Source: Aquila chrysaetos chrysaetos
Taxonomy: Eukaryota > Chordata > Aves > Accipitriformes > Accipitridae
Direction: 5' to 3'
NCBI RefSeq assembly: GCF_900496995.4
Contig: NC_044007.1
Span: forward strand, 74,438,742-74,502,741
Length of the DNA: 64,000 bases
In this document: positions 1 to 13,600 of the stretch, in pieces
Numbering within the stretch: position 1 is the first letter of the stretch
How the letters are laid out: each line of letters begins with the position of its first letter
Translations under genes and position numbers: made by a program
Notes under the pieces: model-generated
Told to the model about the DNA's origin: nothing
Databases searched by the model: none
Seen by the model: only the letters and a program-made list of their open reading frames with translations

Positions 1-3000
1 AAAGAAAATGAAATCTCAAACACCTGGGTGCCAGTAATAGCAATATATGGGAATATATGGAGATTTTGTCTTATGGAAACTGAAAAATGGACTTTTTATG
101 CTTCATTCACTGTTCATATAATGTGCTCCTTTAAATGAAAAATTAAAGACAATCATGTCAATGCCTATGGAAGCAAGGTGGGATTTCTCTTTCTCTGGAA
201 GCAATTGCTAAGGAAGACAGAGAGGCTTTCAGAGGCTGTAGAGGACAGCCTGCTCAGAGGGGTCTGGAAACCCATGGACTGAGAAATTTCTCAGACTGAG
301 AAAAAGGGACTGCCTTTTAGGGAACCAGTTTTCACAAACAAGGAAAATAACCTTTCTAGCATTTGCTGCAACTTGAAGTCATTGATTCATCTGAAATCAA
401 GCCAGGAATCAAGGACCCACCGGCAAGGACACAGGAGGCGAGAGCAGGGACAGTTATCCTCCATGTAGTTCTATTCTGTCTGAGCAAGTCACTTGAGATT
501 TCTTGATTTAGAAAATTTATTCTTATTTCACATTATCCTTTAAATAAAACTTTGTTCTTTTGGAATTTAAAAGCTTTTCATTGTCTTTACAGATGTTATT
601 GTAGTGGTCTTTTAAGTGATGGGAGGGGAAATTATAATTAGATCTACTTCAAATATTTAGCTGATTTGGTTCCTGTCATGAAGAAGAATTATTAATTCTC
701 CATATTCTGTGTGGGTGTATCAAGCCTACAAAAACTGTGTGTGGTTACAGTGTGCAGTGGGCACTCTTTCCCCAATAAAAAAATGAACTTCTCTGAGTTG
801 TCTTCAGAGGTCAGGCTTTGATGAGATTTGGTGCAATGTAAACAGCTACGTGTGACTTCCACTCTAAAACCAGTCCAGCTCTAAAGTTAGAGGGCATTCA
901 GGAGGTTCCTCTATTTCTGAAATACTAAAAAATATTGCTAATTGTAACTATGTAGTTCTATCAGAACTCAGTGGCAATAATATTTTAAAAATAATTAGGA
1001 TTTAGACTGTAATGAAGAATGAGAGTGGTTGATACAACCACAGCTCTTCCATCAGAGGTACAGCCAAGGGTTTTACCTGCTCATGTTGGTGACAGGGCTG
1101 CCAGCAGTTCTGGAAGCATGAGGACAGCAGGGCAAGTACTTGCATATTGCCTGTGCCTGGGAAGGACTTTCAAGATGCACCAATTCTTCTTATTTTGTAA
1201 GCAGGTTAGACCACAAGTCCCTTTTAGAGGGGGTGTTGTCAACAATATTATTTGCACTTCTCGGGGGGTGAGTCCTTCTTGGAGCATGGCAGTACAGGAA
1301 GAAGGGGAAATGAAATCTCTGAATCTTCTTTTAGTGTCTTGCAAACAATCCAATTACTAGGGTTGGAAACTTTATTTCCTATCTGAATATCATAGCAGAG
1401 CTGTAATGAAAGAAATGTAATTCATCATCCCTCCATGTTCTGTGGGCAGCGTTTAACAGTGATTTCACTCACTTTACCTTACAATGTACTTTTCTCCCCT
1501 GTCAATTTCTTAATATCACACAGCTTATTGTATAGCCTACCTGGTTCCCGTGATTACAAGGTAACACACTAATCTAGCATTTTATGATGGAATGGGAAAA
1601 ATGCACTCTTTAACTATTTACTATTTGTGTGGATTTCTTTTTTTTATGTTTTTTTTTCTTACGTTGGAAGATGGTACGTTGTTAAGTCCATACAAGTAAT
1701 TTTGAGGGTGGCCACAGAAGACTAAATTTGAGGTTTTATTTCCATTCTTACAACAGACAAGTTCATGCCTTTCTGCAGACTGTGGTGAAGAGCAGGCACA
1801 TTCTTTTTTGTTTCTTGGGCAAATTATCAACCTATTTTCTGTTACCCACATCTGAGGGGTACCAAACCATTTCCTCCCCAGAACTTTTGTCACATGCCTC
1901 GGATGCTCTTACATGGAAGGCACAGGTGTGTCTGTACCCACAACACTCTTTCAACTTGTAGTTGTTTCATAGTATGGCTGGCATTGAAGCTCTGGGATTG
2001 TGGGAATGGGAAAGCTTTCTGGAACAGTTTTTAAAGAAATGAAATAAAAATAAAAAACCACCAAAAATTGGAGGGAGGACTTTGTTCAGCTTTAGCCTCT
2101 ATAGGCAGCACTGCCCAAATTCAGCAGCACTGTGGTTTACAGCCACAGAAGAGGGAGAGTTCTGTTTCGAAATGTTCCCCTCCTGCATTCAGATGTTTCT
2201 TCTGGAACAAAATGCAACAAAAGATCTGGTTTTGCTGCCTTTGCTTCAGCTGGTGAAGATTTAACTGTATGATTAGGCCTACTCATTTGCAAAGAGAAAC
2301 GAAAGCCAACGTGAGTGGTCAGAGTTGGACGTTATGAAATGAACAGGCAGTCCCTGGCATGTTTGAAATCAAGTTGCATTTTTTTCAGGGTACATATACA
2401 TGCAGCTAACAATTTAATGTAAGATATTCACATTGGAGAGCTGTGAAGCCGCTTTTTGAATCAAGGGATGCTTTCATTTACGTTCTTGAGAGGGTTTTAG
2501 GGAGGTGGGTATTTTGTTGGCTGTTTTTCCCTGTGATTTTGAGAGTCTTTCTGTCTTGTAATTACTGGATCTAGCCACAGGATATTTGAAAATAAGCAAA
2601 TAAATCCTGGACTCTGCAAGCAACAGAGGATTTTTTGAAACCAGTTCAAATTTGCCAGTTCTTCAGCTCCTTTGCCAATTTAGTCAATTCAGTAGATTAA
2701 GGAAGATTAGTATCTTCTGACTGTTTCACTAATAATTGAGCCAATTCCATTACTCCCGCAGACTTTTTCATTTCCTCTTGTTTAGTAATAGGAAGTTAAA
2801 TCTACTACACAACCATTCTCAGGAGATGCATATGAAGGTACACTAGGCAGTTACATTTTCTGGATGTACTTATTGATTCATAGTTATTTTTACCACGGGT
2901 GTTTTTATGTATTTCCTTGTGCAAACATTTGAAAGAAACCATATTTCTGAGCTCTTAAAGAATTAATAGCCGTGATACAAGTTAAAGTCAGAATCACTAG

Positions 3001-5493
3001 TGAGTGTATTCAAAACTGAATTCCTTAGGAGTAGAGCAGCTATATCAGCAGCTGGTTTTAACTTTGATGTTAGCTGAGAATCTGACCTCATGAGTATCTA
3101 GACGGTGACAGTGAAAAATCATAAAAGATGATCTGCATGCCCTCGTGAAGTGAGGCGTACTGACTGTCGTGGTAATTCCTCATGCAGACGGCTTACTGAA
3201 TTAAACCTATGTTCTTTAGTTCCACATGTGCTGAAATACAATTGATAGAGCAAAGTCCTATTGTGCTTGTTAGAATAGGAAATAAGGAAGAAAATACAAG
3301 ATTTTGTTCTCAGTTTGGCCATTATTCATTTACCACCGATGCATCGACCCTGCGCCAAGCTCTTTGATGGTTCCTAGTGGTTAATTGCTGTATATGGAAT
3401 CCTCACAGTTATTCATGTAAATGCTTTGTCAGGTCCTTAAGAAATTCCCAGAGAAGCATGCGTGATAGCATCAGTAGTTCATAAAAACAAGCAAAAACCC
3501 CCTCACCTTAATTTTAATTAGTAAAAACACAGAGCTTTTTACCTTGGTAATTTCCACGTGGGAAATTGAGCCAGCGAATGCACCCCAGCAGACACCAGAC
3601 CTATCTGTTAGACAAACATGACCAGATCCATGCTTTGTTCTGGGTCCTTGCTCTGTTAGCTGCTGCTCCTGCCAGCTGAGGGAGGGCCTGTGTTGGGGCA
3701 ATTCAAGGAGATCCAGTTCCAGCTGGGGTGCTTTAGGAGGAGAGGCTAGGGTAGGAGTCTGGGGCGTGGGAAGCACAAGTTTATTCTACCTTTAATAACT
3801 TGTACCAGAACTAGACTAGAAAGGTCAGGTCTCCAGCTGAGAAAATGCAATCAATTCCTTCATAATATCTGTCTGCTGTGAAGAGACCCTAGACAAAAAG
3901 AGTGATTTGAGTGTGCTGATCTGCTACTCCTAGTCATTAGTTTGGTTTTCCTTGTTTTATGTGTTTGTAAACTGGCTTAGGGCAACAAAGGCAACTTTTT
4001 CTTTGGTAGAGGCACTGTGCAACAAAGCTATCATTATAAATAATGATGAGCATGTATCATCAAAGTCTTGCGATACACTTCAGATTGCCAACTGCAACAA
4101 TAACTACTTTAATTATTAAAAGGTCTTTTTTTTTTTATTATTTTTTATTTTATTTTGCAACTACCTAGAAAAACCAGACTGCATAATCTCAGGTATTTCT
4201 CTGTGAGTTCTATTACTGCATTGATGATTGACCTCAGCGTGAGTGAATGAGATACCTCAAAAGAATTGAATTTCCAGTGGTTTCTTTCTTGCTGTGTTGC
4301 ATAAACTGCATATACTTTAAGTACGATTTGCTAGAGACAAACACCTTTTCTTGGTTGCTCAGCCAAGTAAGTGAGTTAATCTGTATATTATTTCATGTAG
4401 TCTTTTAACAAGGTGGGTGCTATCTATCACTTGTTTTCTATGCCTTAAAAAAAAAAAAGAAAAAAAGCAGTAATTACATAGCCTAATTCTGGCTAAATAA
4501 ACATACCTAATTTTTAACACATAAATTATGCTAGCAGGTAGAGGCTCTAAATTAAGACTGCTTAAGTGCTCTAAAGTAAGACTACTTGCTGCATATTGGC
4601 CAATATCCAAACCGCAAAATAGTTCCCCGCCCCGCAAAGTCACCCAGGAAGCCTGTTATCTTCCTCTCCTTCCCAAAGAATAGAAAATCAGCACCTTAAC
4701 ACTTCTCCTCTCGAGGCAGCACTACGTGTTCCTAGCTGTCAAACCCAACAGTTCCTATTCTCTTGCCAAAGTCACCGAATATTCGTGTGTTGAGTCTCAG
4801 GACAGGGAGCCGAGTGGCTCCCTCCTTTTCTCAGGACTTTTTGTCTCAGCTGAGCAGTCTATAGGCAGTTTCCAGAGTTACCTGTTGGTGCCTGTCCTCT
4901 GGTAACGCTGGTTGTTTTGTTGTGATACTGCAGTTTCTGTCCCTAGGTAGTGAAAAACTGTAAGCTTTTGCAAAATACTGGTTGGAGCGTTAAAAGGAAT
5001 TCAGCACTGCGATAGAGTTAATTCATCATTATCTATCTTCGTTTGTTCACCCACTTGACTGAATAGTGCAGTATTAGACACGTTCTCTCTTGCTTCTAGC
5101 AATTATGCTGTTCCCATTACCTTCTTCCATTACGAGCTATTGAAGGTGTAAGTACAGCTATGAGAAAAGATTTCTTGAAAGCTTTTTTTTAAATGGTAAA
5201 AAATTCTGGAAAGTGGGAAGAGTTTTATGGGTCACTTTGATTGCTGGTCTGCTAACACGTGCATTGGTAAGCTGCTGTTTTGAACATCTGAGTGTACATG
5301 CTGAATCTGCTTGCTGAGCTTTCGGGGGTGTTTTTTGAATGAGCAATGAGAAATATGAGACTGATCACACACCTCAGTGATCATGGTGCTTTCTAACATA
5401 ACATCTCTGAGAAAATACAAGGTAAAAAAATAATCTCTTGTAGGGGGCAGAAAGAGTTTTAAAGCTTATGTTTCTAAGAATAAGTGATCCCAT
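1..5493. other. Unique AT-rich sequence, no gene recognised
   Basis: I see no coding exon, RNA gene or named repeat here. Open frames are short (at most 113 aa at 1019-1360, overlapped by an antisense 90-aa frame), which is expected by chance. Small items are a 7-bp hairpin at 1025-1041 (GTGGTTG, loop ATA, CAACCAC), a T/A-rich low-complexity stretch at about 4124-4157, and a moderately GC-richer patch at about 3550-3775. Old decayed repeats could be present below what can be recognised by eye. Confidence 0.6.
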
Positions 5494-5498
5494 CCCCC

Positions 5499-5529
<31 letters not shown>
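5494..5529. repeat. C26-A10 homopolymer tract
   Basis: A run of 26 C (5494-5519) passes directly into 10 A (5520-5529). On the minus strand this is T10-G26, able in principle to form a G-quadruplex, and the plus strand could form an i-motif. Tracts of this kind are prone to length errors in sequencing and assembly, so the exact count is doubtful. Confidence 0.95.
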
Positions 5530-7084
5530 GTAATAGTGACAGGGAAACCTCAAAAGGGTCAGAGATTTAATGTGAAAACATGTGCAGTGCTCTCAAGCAA
5601 CTTATCCACATCTGAGAAACCTTATAAATCCCAAGTAGAGATTAGCGGCCAGAATTTCTGTTAACTCATAAAATAATCTTTTGTTTTGAGCAGAGAAAAA
5701 GTAAATCAAAGGGTATATGGAGATGCACTTCAAAGCTACATCTCCTGTCATTTTAACAAAAAGTGAAGATCCAGATACAAATGTTCTTATCACAGCAGCA
5801 TTCACGGTAATCAGGAGTACATTCCTTGTAGATGAAAGACCACAGAGAAATAAAATGCAGTAAAAGTGTCCTCAGAATTAGGGCTAAGAACTGGCAATCA
5901 TGTCTTAAACTGATAGGACCATTTATTTATCAAAAGACGTACGCCCCTTTTTAATTGAAAGGAGGTATTGGAGAGTATTGTACAAGTCTGTGGGAGACTC
6001 TCCGCTAACTGGCTCACAGAAGTTAATTAAGCCAAAGCACGCAAAATTCTCCCTCGCCCCTTGTGGCTCAGCGCTGACTGCCCGTTGTTAATATTCTGGG
6101 GTGCTACGTAGCTGTTCTGCGTATCTCTCAAACTGAGTTTCAACGTTCAGATATGCAGCTTTGAAATACTTAAGCTAGGAGAGAAGACCACTAAAATGTG
6201 TAGAAGTTAGAACCTGTATTGCAAAATAAACAAACGAAGACTAGTGAGACTATGTTTCTGTACTGAAATAAGAAAGGCCAGAAGTTACTTGTGAACTCTG
6301 ACTCCAGAAGAATTTTTCTGACTTACATAGAAGCTTGCTGTTAGGTAAATCCTGGACAGGTTTTCAATTAAGCTTCTTTACCTGCTGTTAGAGTCAAGCT
6401 AAGGACAAAACTCAACTTTGTTGGTTTTAAAAGCCCAGCAAAATCTTTCTGCCTTCTTAGAAATCCAGTTCCTTAGCAACAAGGAGTACTTGCATACACA
6501 AGGTATTTGGACTGTGTTTTAACAAAAGGATTTATTTCAATTAGGAATTTTTCAAAACCATGTCAGTTTTCCGTTGCATGGGATAAGCTTGAATTTACAT
6601 TTCAGATTCCAAATCTTCTTTTTCAGATTTTAAAATGCTTTGGCTTATCCGTCTATAATTTCTTCATATGGTTCTTCAAATACAAATTTCTCATCTCTGT
6701 GTTAGTGTCTAATGGTAATAAAAATTTTTCCCTTAAACGAAATTTGACCTCATCTTTTGAATAAACCATAAGGAGAGAATGCTTCTTAAAATACCCATGG
6801 GACTATTATGAGCTACGGAGCAACATCTGGTCCAGTTTCAAAAGAAGACAGTTGCAGAAACATAATCTGTTCTAACCTTACAATTCCTCTGAATTTTGAT
6901 GAAAACATTATTAGATGATGTATCTTGTTCTTCCCTTGGGATAACAGGTATCCGTGGCATGTTTTGTAAATTTTTTTGGCTTTTTGTTAATACAAAGTAT
7001 TCTTAATATGCTATATCTATCAGAAACAGTGTATTAGACCCTGTCAAAATAATCAGGGAAGCTTATAAGGAAAGAGCTACATGC
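5530..7084. other. Unique AT-rich sequence, no gene recognised
   Basis: Only short frames are present (85 aa at 6507-6764 is the longest ATG frame). A stretch near 6000-6130 is less AT-rich than its surroundings and could be a conserved non-coding block, but nothing in the sequence alone proves it. Confidence 0.6.
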
Positions 7085-7100
7085 TGGCCACTAGATGGTG
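7085..7100 (+). promoter_or_regulatory. CTCF-like binding site
   Basis: The 16 bases TGGCCACTAGATGGTG match the core of the vertebrate CTCF motif (CCASYAGRKGGCR, with the usual TGG before it) at every position except that T replaces C near the 3' end of the core. The core lies at 7088-7100 and reads on the plus strand. It sits in unique sequence, not in a recognised repeat. CTCF sites mark insulators and loop anchors in vertebrate chromatin, and orientation matters for looping. Single motif matches also occur by chance, so occupancy is inferred, not shown. Confidence 0.45.
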
Positions 7101-9940
7101 TGTTCATTTAATTTCATTAAAAATAGGTAATTTGAGGTGTGTCACGTTTAATAAGAAGGTATGAAGAAAGAAGCAGTGAAATGTATCGGCCAGGAATTTT
7201 TTATGTAGTTGTTTTCAAACAACTCTCCAATATCTATAGTTTAAAACGTAGAGGTTTTTCATAGCTAGAAAATGCTGTGCTCTAGGGAAGATGCAGAGGA
7301 GGTTGCCGAGTGGATTACCACCTACGCTTTATAGTCAGTGCAGTGTTTTGAGTAGATGATACATCGCCAGCAAGAGAATCTCAGGAATAAATATCCTTCC
7401 TTTTAAGACAATGCAGTTTTTATCACAACTGTTGCAATAGGAGTTTTATTGATTTTTAAGGATTTCCTGCCCAACAAATAATAAGGGGGAAGAACACAGC
7501 ATTCGGAGCAGAAAAGATACTATAGGCTCTCTTAGCAATGGAGGGAAATTCATTAGTAGGGAAAGAAAAAATATTTATAAATATATATTATAAGACAGGA
7601 AAGAATTCCTCACACCCCTCCCCCCATTCCACTGGTCAAAACCAAAACAAAAAATCAGAAATGCAGAGCACTTGATGGGGAGAGGAGAAGGCCGCATTCA
7701 GTCATTGCATGTGTTAATGGCAGAATTTCGCGTGAAGTTTTGAGCTTAAGTCAGTTCTCTGGGCTTGAAGAAAGGGGTTCAGATTGGTGTGCCCATTAGA
7801 AACCAAAACCAGGAGGAGAAACCCAGACAGAACCATATGTGCAGCAAAGGCTGAGTCCCTTGTAGCAAGCCATCAACATTTGCTTTGGACAATAAGCCAG
7901 ACCAGTGACAGTCAAGCCAGACCAGCAATCGTGAAAACTAGGACTCAGGGAAACATTTTAGAAACACCTTTTTTTCTAATGTGAAGTGATTTTTCTCATG
8001 ATGCTTGTCTAAGCGGTGTTCATGGTACAACACTTATTCCAAAGTATAATTAGAATCTCATCTTGTAGTGTGTAAATGTTGCTTCTCATGTTTACAGTGG
8101 GATGATGTGTGCTTCTGTTATCTCAGTGGAGATATAAATACTATTCCAGGTCTCTGGCATTGCATGTAATGCCTGGTCCACTATTCCATGACTTTTTTTT
8201 AATATGTTTCTGATCACTTAAAAATCAAACCTTAAGTGAGACTATGAAATACTAAAAATACTTAGAATAATTTAGTCTTAAAGCAGACATCAAAGCTGGC
8301 CACTCAAAATGGCACTGTATTCCAGACAGCTTTTGAAAATTTAACCCTGTTACTGAACAAGTGAAAAGACTGAGTTTTCAGAGGATGAGGAGAGGAGGAG
8401 CAATAATCAGACTACCATTAATGATTTTATTCTTGCTTTACAGGCGTCTCATTTTGTTTTGCTTCTGAAGTCAAAACCCAATTTGATAACGTGTGCGTGC
8501 ATATGTTTTTCTTTCTCATCAATACGTATCTCCAAAACATTGCCCAGAATGTAAGCCTAGATCCCTAGGAAATTAGTATTTGAGGATTATTGAACTTTTA
8601 ATTTTCCAGTATGAATTTTGCTGCTTCAGTTGTAGTGCATCACATATAGAGTTTCTGAGGGGAACGCTGACCTGTTGTAGCCCTGGAGATGGCAATCTGT
8701 AAACTCCTGCCCCACAAAGCCCTAGTTCAGGGCTACATCTTGATGGCTGTTACACTGCAGAATAACAAACCCAAGAAGCAGACCATGAATGTAGTACTGA
8801 TATCTATACAATAAATTGGACTCATCATACATATTTTACACTTCATTGCCACGCTGCCAAATAATCTATTCCTAAGTGAGGGTAATGGCTTCCCTGAGCA
8901 ATTAATTTAATTCCCTTTTGCCCTTTTTTAGAAATGCAAAGTTTGATTTTCACCACTCAGCAGCAAATATATGTCTTGTGTTGCATAGTGAAGCAGACTA
9001 CCTTTAAGGCAAGCTTTAATGTCCATGATATCATGACTCTAAATAGGTATAAATTTGGGAAGTATAGAGAATGCAAAAGAAAAGTAGCTAGATTTTAGTG
9101 GGCCATGCAACATGTCTTCAATTCTTGGGATTCTGGAGAGATTAAGTACTTCTAAGCACTGCTTTATGCAGAAGACTCCTCATTGGTTATTGTTAGAGAA
9201 TGAAATGGAGTATTTTTTAAAATTTTTTTTCCTGATTTACCTTTCATGATAATTAAATACACCTGACTACCTATGCAGAAATGGGGATGAAAATTAAATG
9301 CACGTTAGAAAAAGTAATGCTTAAAATTAGAGTAATGCCTCAAATGCTGAATTCCAAAAGGAATGCTGTTGTATATGAAGATTTTATTGGCATTCACTTA
9401 GAATGACCTGAATAATTTATTGGTGCCTTTCTGCTTGTCTGCAATGCATTCTGATACACCCATAATAAAGCCTTAATGTCCTCGCTGGAAATGGTAGTAG
9501 GAGTAAAAGTGTCTCTCTCATATTAAATATATAGTACGTTATAAAAAACTGAGAGTTTCACAGAGGCGGTTATAAATTATGAGTTATGAAATGCAGACAG
9601 TTGATGACAAATGAAAATCAATGGTAAATTCTACAGCAAATAAGGATAAGGACAAGAATAAGCAGTTTAGTATCTCTAGAAAAAAAAGAGCTTAGGTTTG
9701 ATTTAGATAGGTTGCTAAGAAGGGAGAATAATGGTTCAGAAGGCAGATACATTTGAATAAATACTAATTTAGTGCTTGCAGAAAAGACTCTCGATGATGT
9801 TTTCACGTCTCCAAGTTGAGTGTACCTTCTAGTTCGAGAGTATCTAGAGTAGGTATCAAAAAGCAAAGAATCAAGATGTGTATCCAAGGTATTTGATAAA
9901 AAGGAAGAATTATTTGCATTCAGGGCTCTTGGGATGCAAA
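7101..9940. other. Unique AT-rich sequence, no gene recognised
   Basis: No coding exon, RNA gene or named repeat is recognised. The longest plus-strand frame is 66 aa (7784-7984). T/A runs occur near 8186 and 9212. Confidence 0.6.
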
Positions 9941-10330
9941 ACATCGGGGCGGGGGGGATGTGGGGGTGTGTGAACCCATATGCAGCTGCCATCTTGTGTC
10001 CATTGCCAGCCCCATCCCCTGTTGATGGGCTGTTTTTTTGGCCATGATCCAGGTACCTTAAATCATCATTTTGTGCATGCCACGCCTGGGCGTGCCCGCA
10101 TGGGCAACTTCTAGCAATGAAGTGGTTATGAACTTGGATTGCAGCCGAGAGTCTGTGGCACACAAGTGGCACCTGTCAGTTGCCTTTCGGCTCCACGGTG
10201 TTTCCCCAGTGCCCTGCTCAGTGTGCTTCCCCCTTTCTGACCTCCATCCATTGTTTTGGGAGCTTAGGACCAGGTTCTGGACCAGGCAGTGGGGGCTGAA
10301 TTCAAGAAAGATGCTATGTGGTTAGTTTGT
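9941..10330. other. GC-richer patch with a YY1-type motif
   Basis: This interval is visibly richer in G and C than its flanks, with a G run at about 9946-9957. It contains GCCATCTTG at 9988-9996, the core of a YY1 site on the minus strand (CAAGATGGC). No TATA box or gene start is evident next to it. Part of a 184-codon minus-strand frame (9618-10172) crosses it, but that frame begins with GTG and continues into A/T-rich sequence, so it is probably chance. Function is unknown. Confidence 0.3.
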
Positions 10331-10346
10331 TTCCCTTCGGATCTCA

Positions 10347-10602
10347 GGCCTGTGGTTTCTTATTTAGCTATGAAAATAAAGTAAATGGTTCTGAAGCAAT
10401 CTTACATTCAAGGATCTCAGAAGAATTGGAAAGGCAATTCTCTGAGTTAGTGCTGCCAATGTATAAGATGTTTTACAATACTGATGATGTTCCAGATAAT
10501 GAGGAAAAGAGCTCTGATCAGCATCCAGCTGATGTCCCAAGATGCCTCTGTCACGCTTTCTGCTTGTTGCTGAAGTGTGTTGGCACAACAGAGTCGGACT
10601 AG
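10347..10602 (+). other. Coding-like open frame of unknown origin
   Basis: A plus-strand frame runs from an acceptor-like site (T/C-rich tract, then ATCTCAG ending at 10346) to a TAG at 10600-10602. The peptide is rich in E, S, D, N and K around residues equivalent to 10400-10530, for example EELERQFSELVLP followed by NTDDVPDNEEKSSDQH, more like a real soluble protein than the hydrophobic frames common in this window. I do not recognise a family. It lacks an ATG near its start (first in-frame ATG near 10460), and no neighbouring exon is evident. It may be a lone exon, a piece of an old processed pseudogene, or chance. Confidence 0.15.
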
Positions 10603-13600
10603 AAACAGGACAATTTGCAGCATAGTATTATACAGTTTGTCTCTGGCTTTCTTTTCTTTTACGAGGGCCTAGTTTCATCAAAACTACATATTATTGATTT
10701 TTGTGTTTTGTTAAATATAAATGATCTTTGACACAACTAGATAGCTTAGGAAAACCAGCAAGTGATATTTCACAACCTGTAGCTTTCTCTCGGGCAAGTG
10801 AAACTGTAAGGTCGAGAGGAGCTGCAAGACATTGTGGAAAGACTAAATAAAATTATAGCCATTATCCAGTGCATTTTGGTTACATATGCCTCAATAGCCT
10901 AAAACCAAACAAAAGCTAGTAACAACAAAATCCGCTAAACTTTTAAAACGTGTTAGATTACTTCAGTTGTGATTACTTTCAGTATTCAGCTTAATTCTCG
11001 TCCAATGGAGTCTGTAAAGGTGCTGAGGTCTGACTTGACAGGCACTATTGGGAATAATAAATTTTCTAAGAGTATTCAACTATCAAAAAATCTTATAGCA
11101 TTTTTGTCAAATGTCGCAGGTAGCAGATAAGAAAAGACTTTTGCTAGCGTAACACCTTATAGCATGAAGTCAATGCTCAACTTTAAATGACCACTCTTGG
11201 TTCAACTGTGGAAAAAAACCTTGATAAATGTATTCAAAGTATCCTCTAAATAAAGAATATATGATAAAGGAATTATAGTAGAATTCAGTTCTGCAAAATA
11301 AAGTTAATTAAAGAACAATTAACCACTGACTATATTTCAGTTTAGTTAAAAAATAACCCTCCAGCTGAGTACGTATAACTTATTAGAGACTTAAAAATGT
11401 GCAATTTGCACAGGGTTTTTTTTTTATTGCTTCAGCATCCTGGAATATATTGAAAGACAAGTAGATCTCCACCTTAGAGAAGAACTGAGTGAGTTTTAGA
11501 TCCTTGGGATTGTGTAGAGCTAGAATATTATTGTTCTGAAGTACTGTGCACATGAAATGAAAAGGGCAATCATTTTACAGAGCTGTAGTAGAGCCCACAG
11601 ATAAAATACTTAAAAGCAAATTTTTACTTTTTGCGGGCATTCTAACCAAATTTATTGGAATTTTCAGGATCTGAGTGGTTCTAGGTGGGTAACGTATAAA
11701 AAAAACAGTGGTTTGCTGTGAAATTTAGGAAAAAAATAATGTTTTTCTTTTTATCTACCACAGCCATGAGGAAGGGTAACAATGTAATTTCATCGAAAAA
11801 TGAGAAAACACAATTGCAGGAACAAGGCTTAGCTGAGAATGTTGCACTCAGTAATTGAAACCATCCCTGCTATACAAGGAAGGATTTAGGGTCTGGCAGA
11901 CAGTAAAGAAAAAAGATTTTTTCATTATTAAAAGTGTTATATATTTAATCTTCTTTCCCCAAAAGCAGCTCTAAAATGAGACCGAGAAATGCTAGAAGCC
12001 ATTTTACCTCTCTGGGGAGCAAGATGTGCATTGACAGTGATAGTAAGTTCTACGCCAAGCAACAAATAAGGAAAGCATTACACTTTCCGGAGTTTGAAAA
12101 AGCTTAGATAGCAATGCCGTGGTTAGCACTGATGTACACAACACAATTTCAATACTTGGCATCCTGTCTGTTTTCCTTTCTGGTGCAGAGCGAGACGTTC
12201 ACTGTCTAGATCAAATGTGGCTGAAAGTTTATTAAAAACTGTGGTGTTGCTTAGAATTTTTGGATATTATGTTGTATAAGTGTGTGGAGTAGTTTTGTTC
12301 CTTTTGTATAGCTATAGCCTAAACTTATAAAGGATGTGTTATATAATAACCTTACTACAAATTAAATTGCCTTCTGCAGTTATGTAGAGATGAAGCCTTC
12401 ATGAAAAGAAAACCAGGTTCAGATGTTTTCCTTTTCTCTGAAACTGCTGGAAGTGTTGTCTTTCTGATTTCTGGAAACATAGTTATAATTCCAGTGGTAT
12501 CTCCTATCGGTGAAGGTACTAGGAGCTGTCCTCAATTATGCTGATGGTGAATAAAAGTGATTTCCGTTGTATGTGACATCAGAGGGAAAGAATTTAACAA
12601 AATTGCTGATCAAAGTTGATTTTCAAAGAAAAAAAAGCCCAACCAACAGTTATTTTGCCACTAATTTTGAATTTTAAATAGCTAGTTTCAGAGCATCATC
12701 CCCACTTCAGTGTAAGTACGAACATAGTGTTGGAAGAGTGAGGGAATGTGTGTGTTAGTGTCTTTGTCCAGCAATGGATGGGGTGGATTTTTTAAATGGA
12801 ATTGCAGTCCATCCAACGTGTGTATTGGCTTCTGCTTTCTTAAGGTAACTGTTTCTTTCCACAACCTGGAAACTAATCTGAAATCTCTCCATTTCCAACT
12901 GCGTGTTCTGCTACCTGTTTCAGTGGCCTTCCTCTGCTCTCTGCTGTGTTACACCACTATAGCAGCAGCATCAGAAGAACTGGTATTTTCCCTGTAATTT
13001 TAGCTTAGTGTATTAATGTAAACTGAACTTTTTATACGGTTGAAATAAATAGCCTGGTCTATGAACTGTAGCAGCTAAGTCTGATTGGAATTCTGCTCTG
13101 AAACCATAAATTATTCAAAAACTAGTTGTGATGAATGACTTTTAAAATACATGGATGACCAAGTGAGAATGCCAGTGGTTGATTATATAACGTAGACACA
13201 ATGTTATGGGTATTGTAAACCCCTAAGTGTTCAGATATAAAATAGAAGTATCAGACATTCTGTGAATCTTATTATTTTACTTTCAATTACCTACAGCATA
13301 TAATAATCTTCTTGGAGAGCTGGCAAATAGATCTTTTTGGAATGGAAATGTTTTCTAGTAATGTTTCCTCAATGCCCTTTACATGTAACCATTAATCATC
13401 TCTCTGAATTACTCTTTTGGGAGATAAAAGAAATTTTGCTGTGCACACCCTGATTTCATCTCTATGCTTTAAATAGCTTTTGTTTTTCTTTTCTGAATGC
13501 TGCTTAAAAATATGCCAAAAAACTATGCGATCACTGCACTTCTCATGTACACAAGGTGAATTCTTAGGAGCATTTTCTATCTAGAGTTATAGAAGAAGCT

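Noticed and set aside
1025..1041. 7-bp hairpin GTGGTTG/CAACCAC
   Set aside because: Hairpins of this size are expected by chance many times in 64 kb.
9618..10172. 184-codon minus-strand frame
   Set aside because: Starts with GTG and mixes two compositional regions. No domain or homolog recognised.
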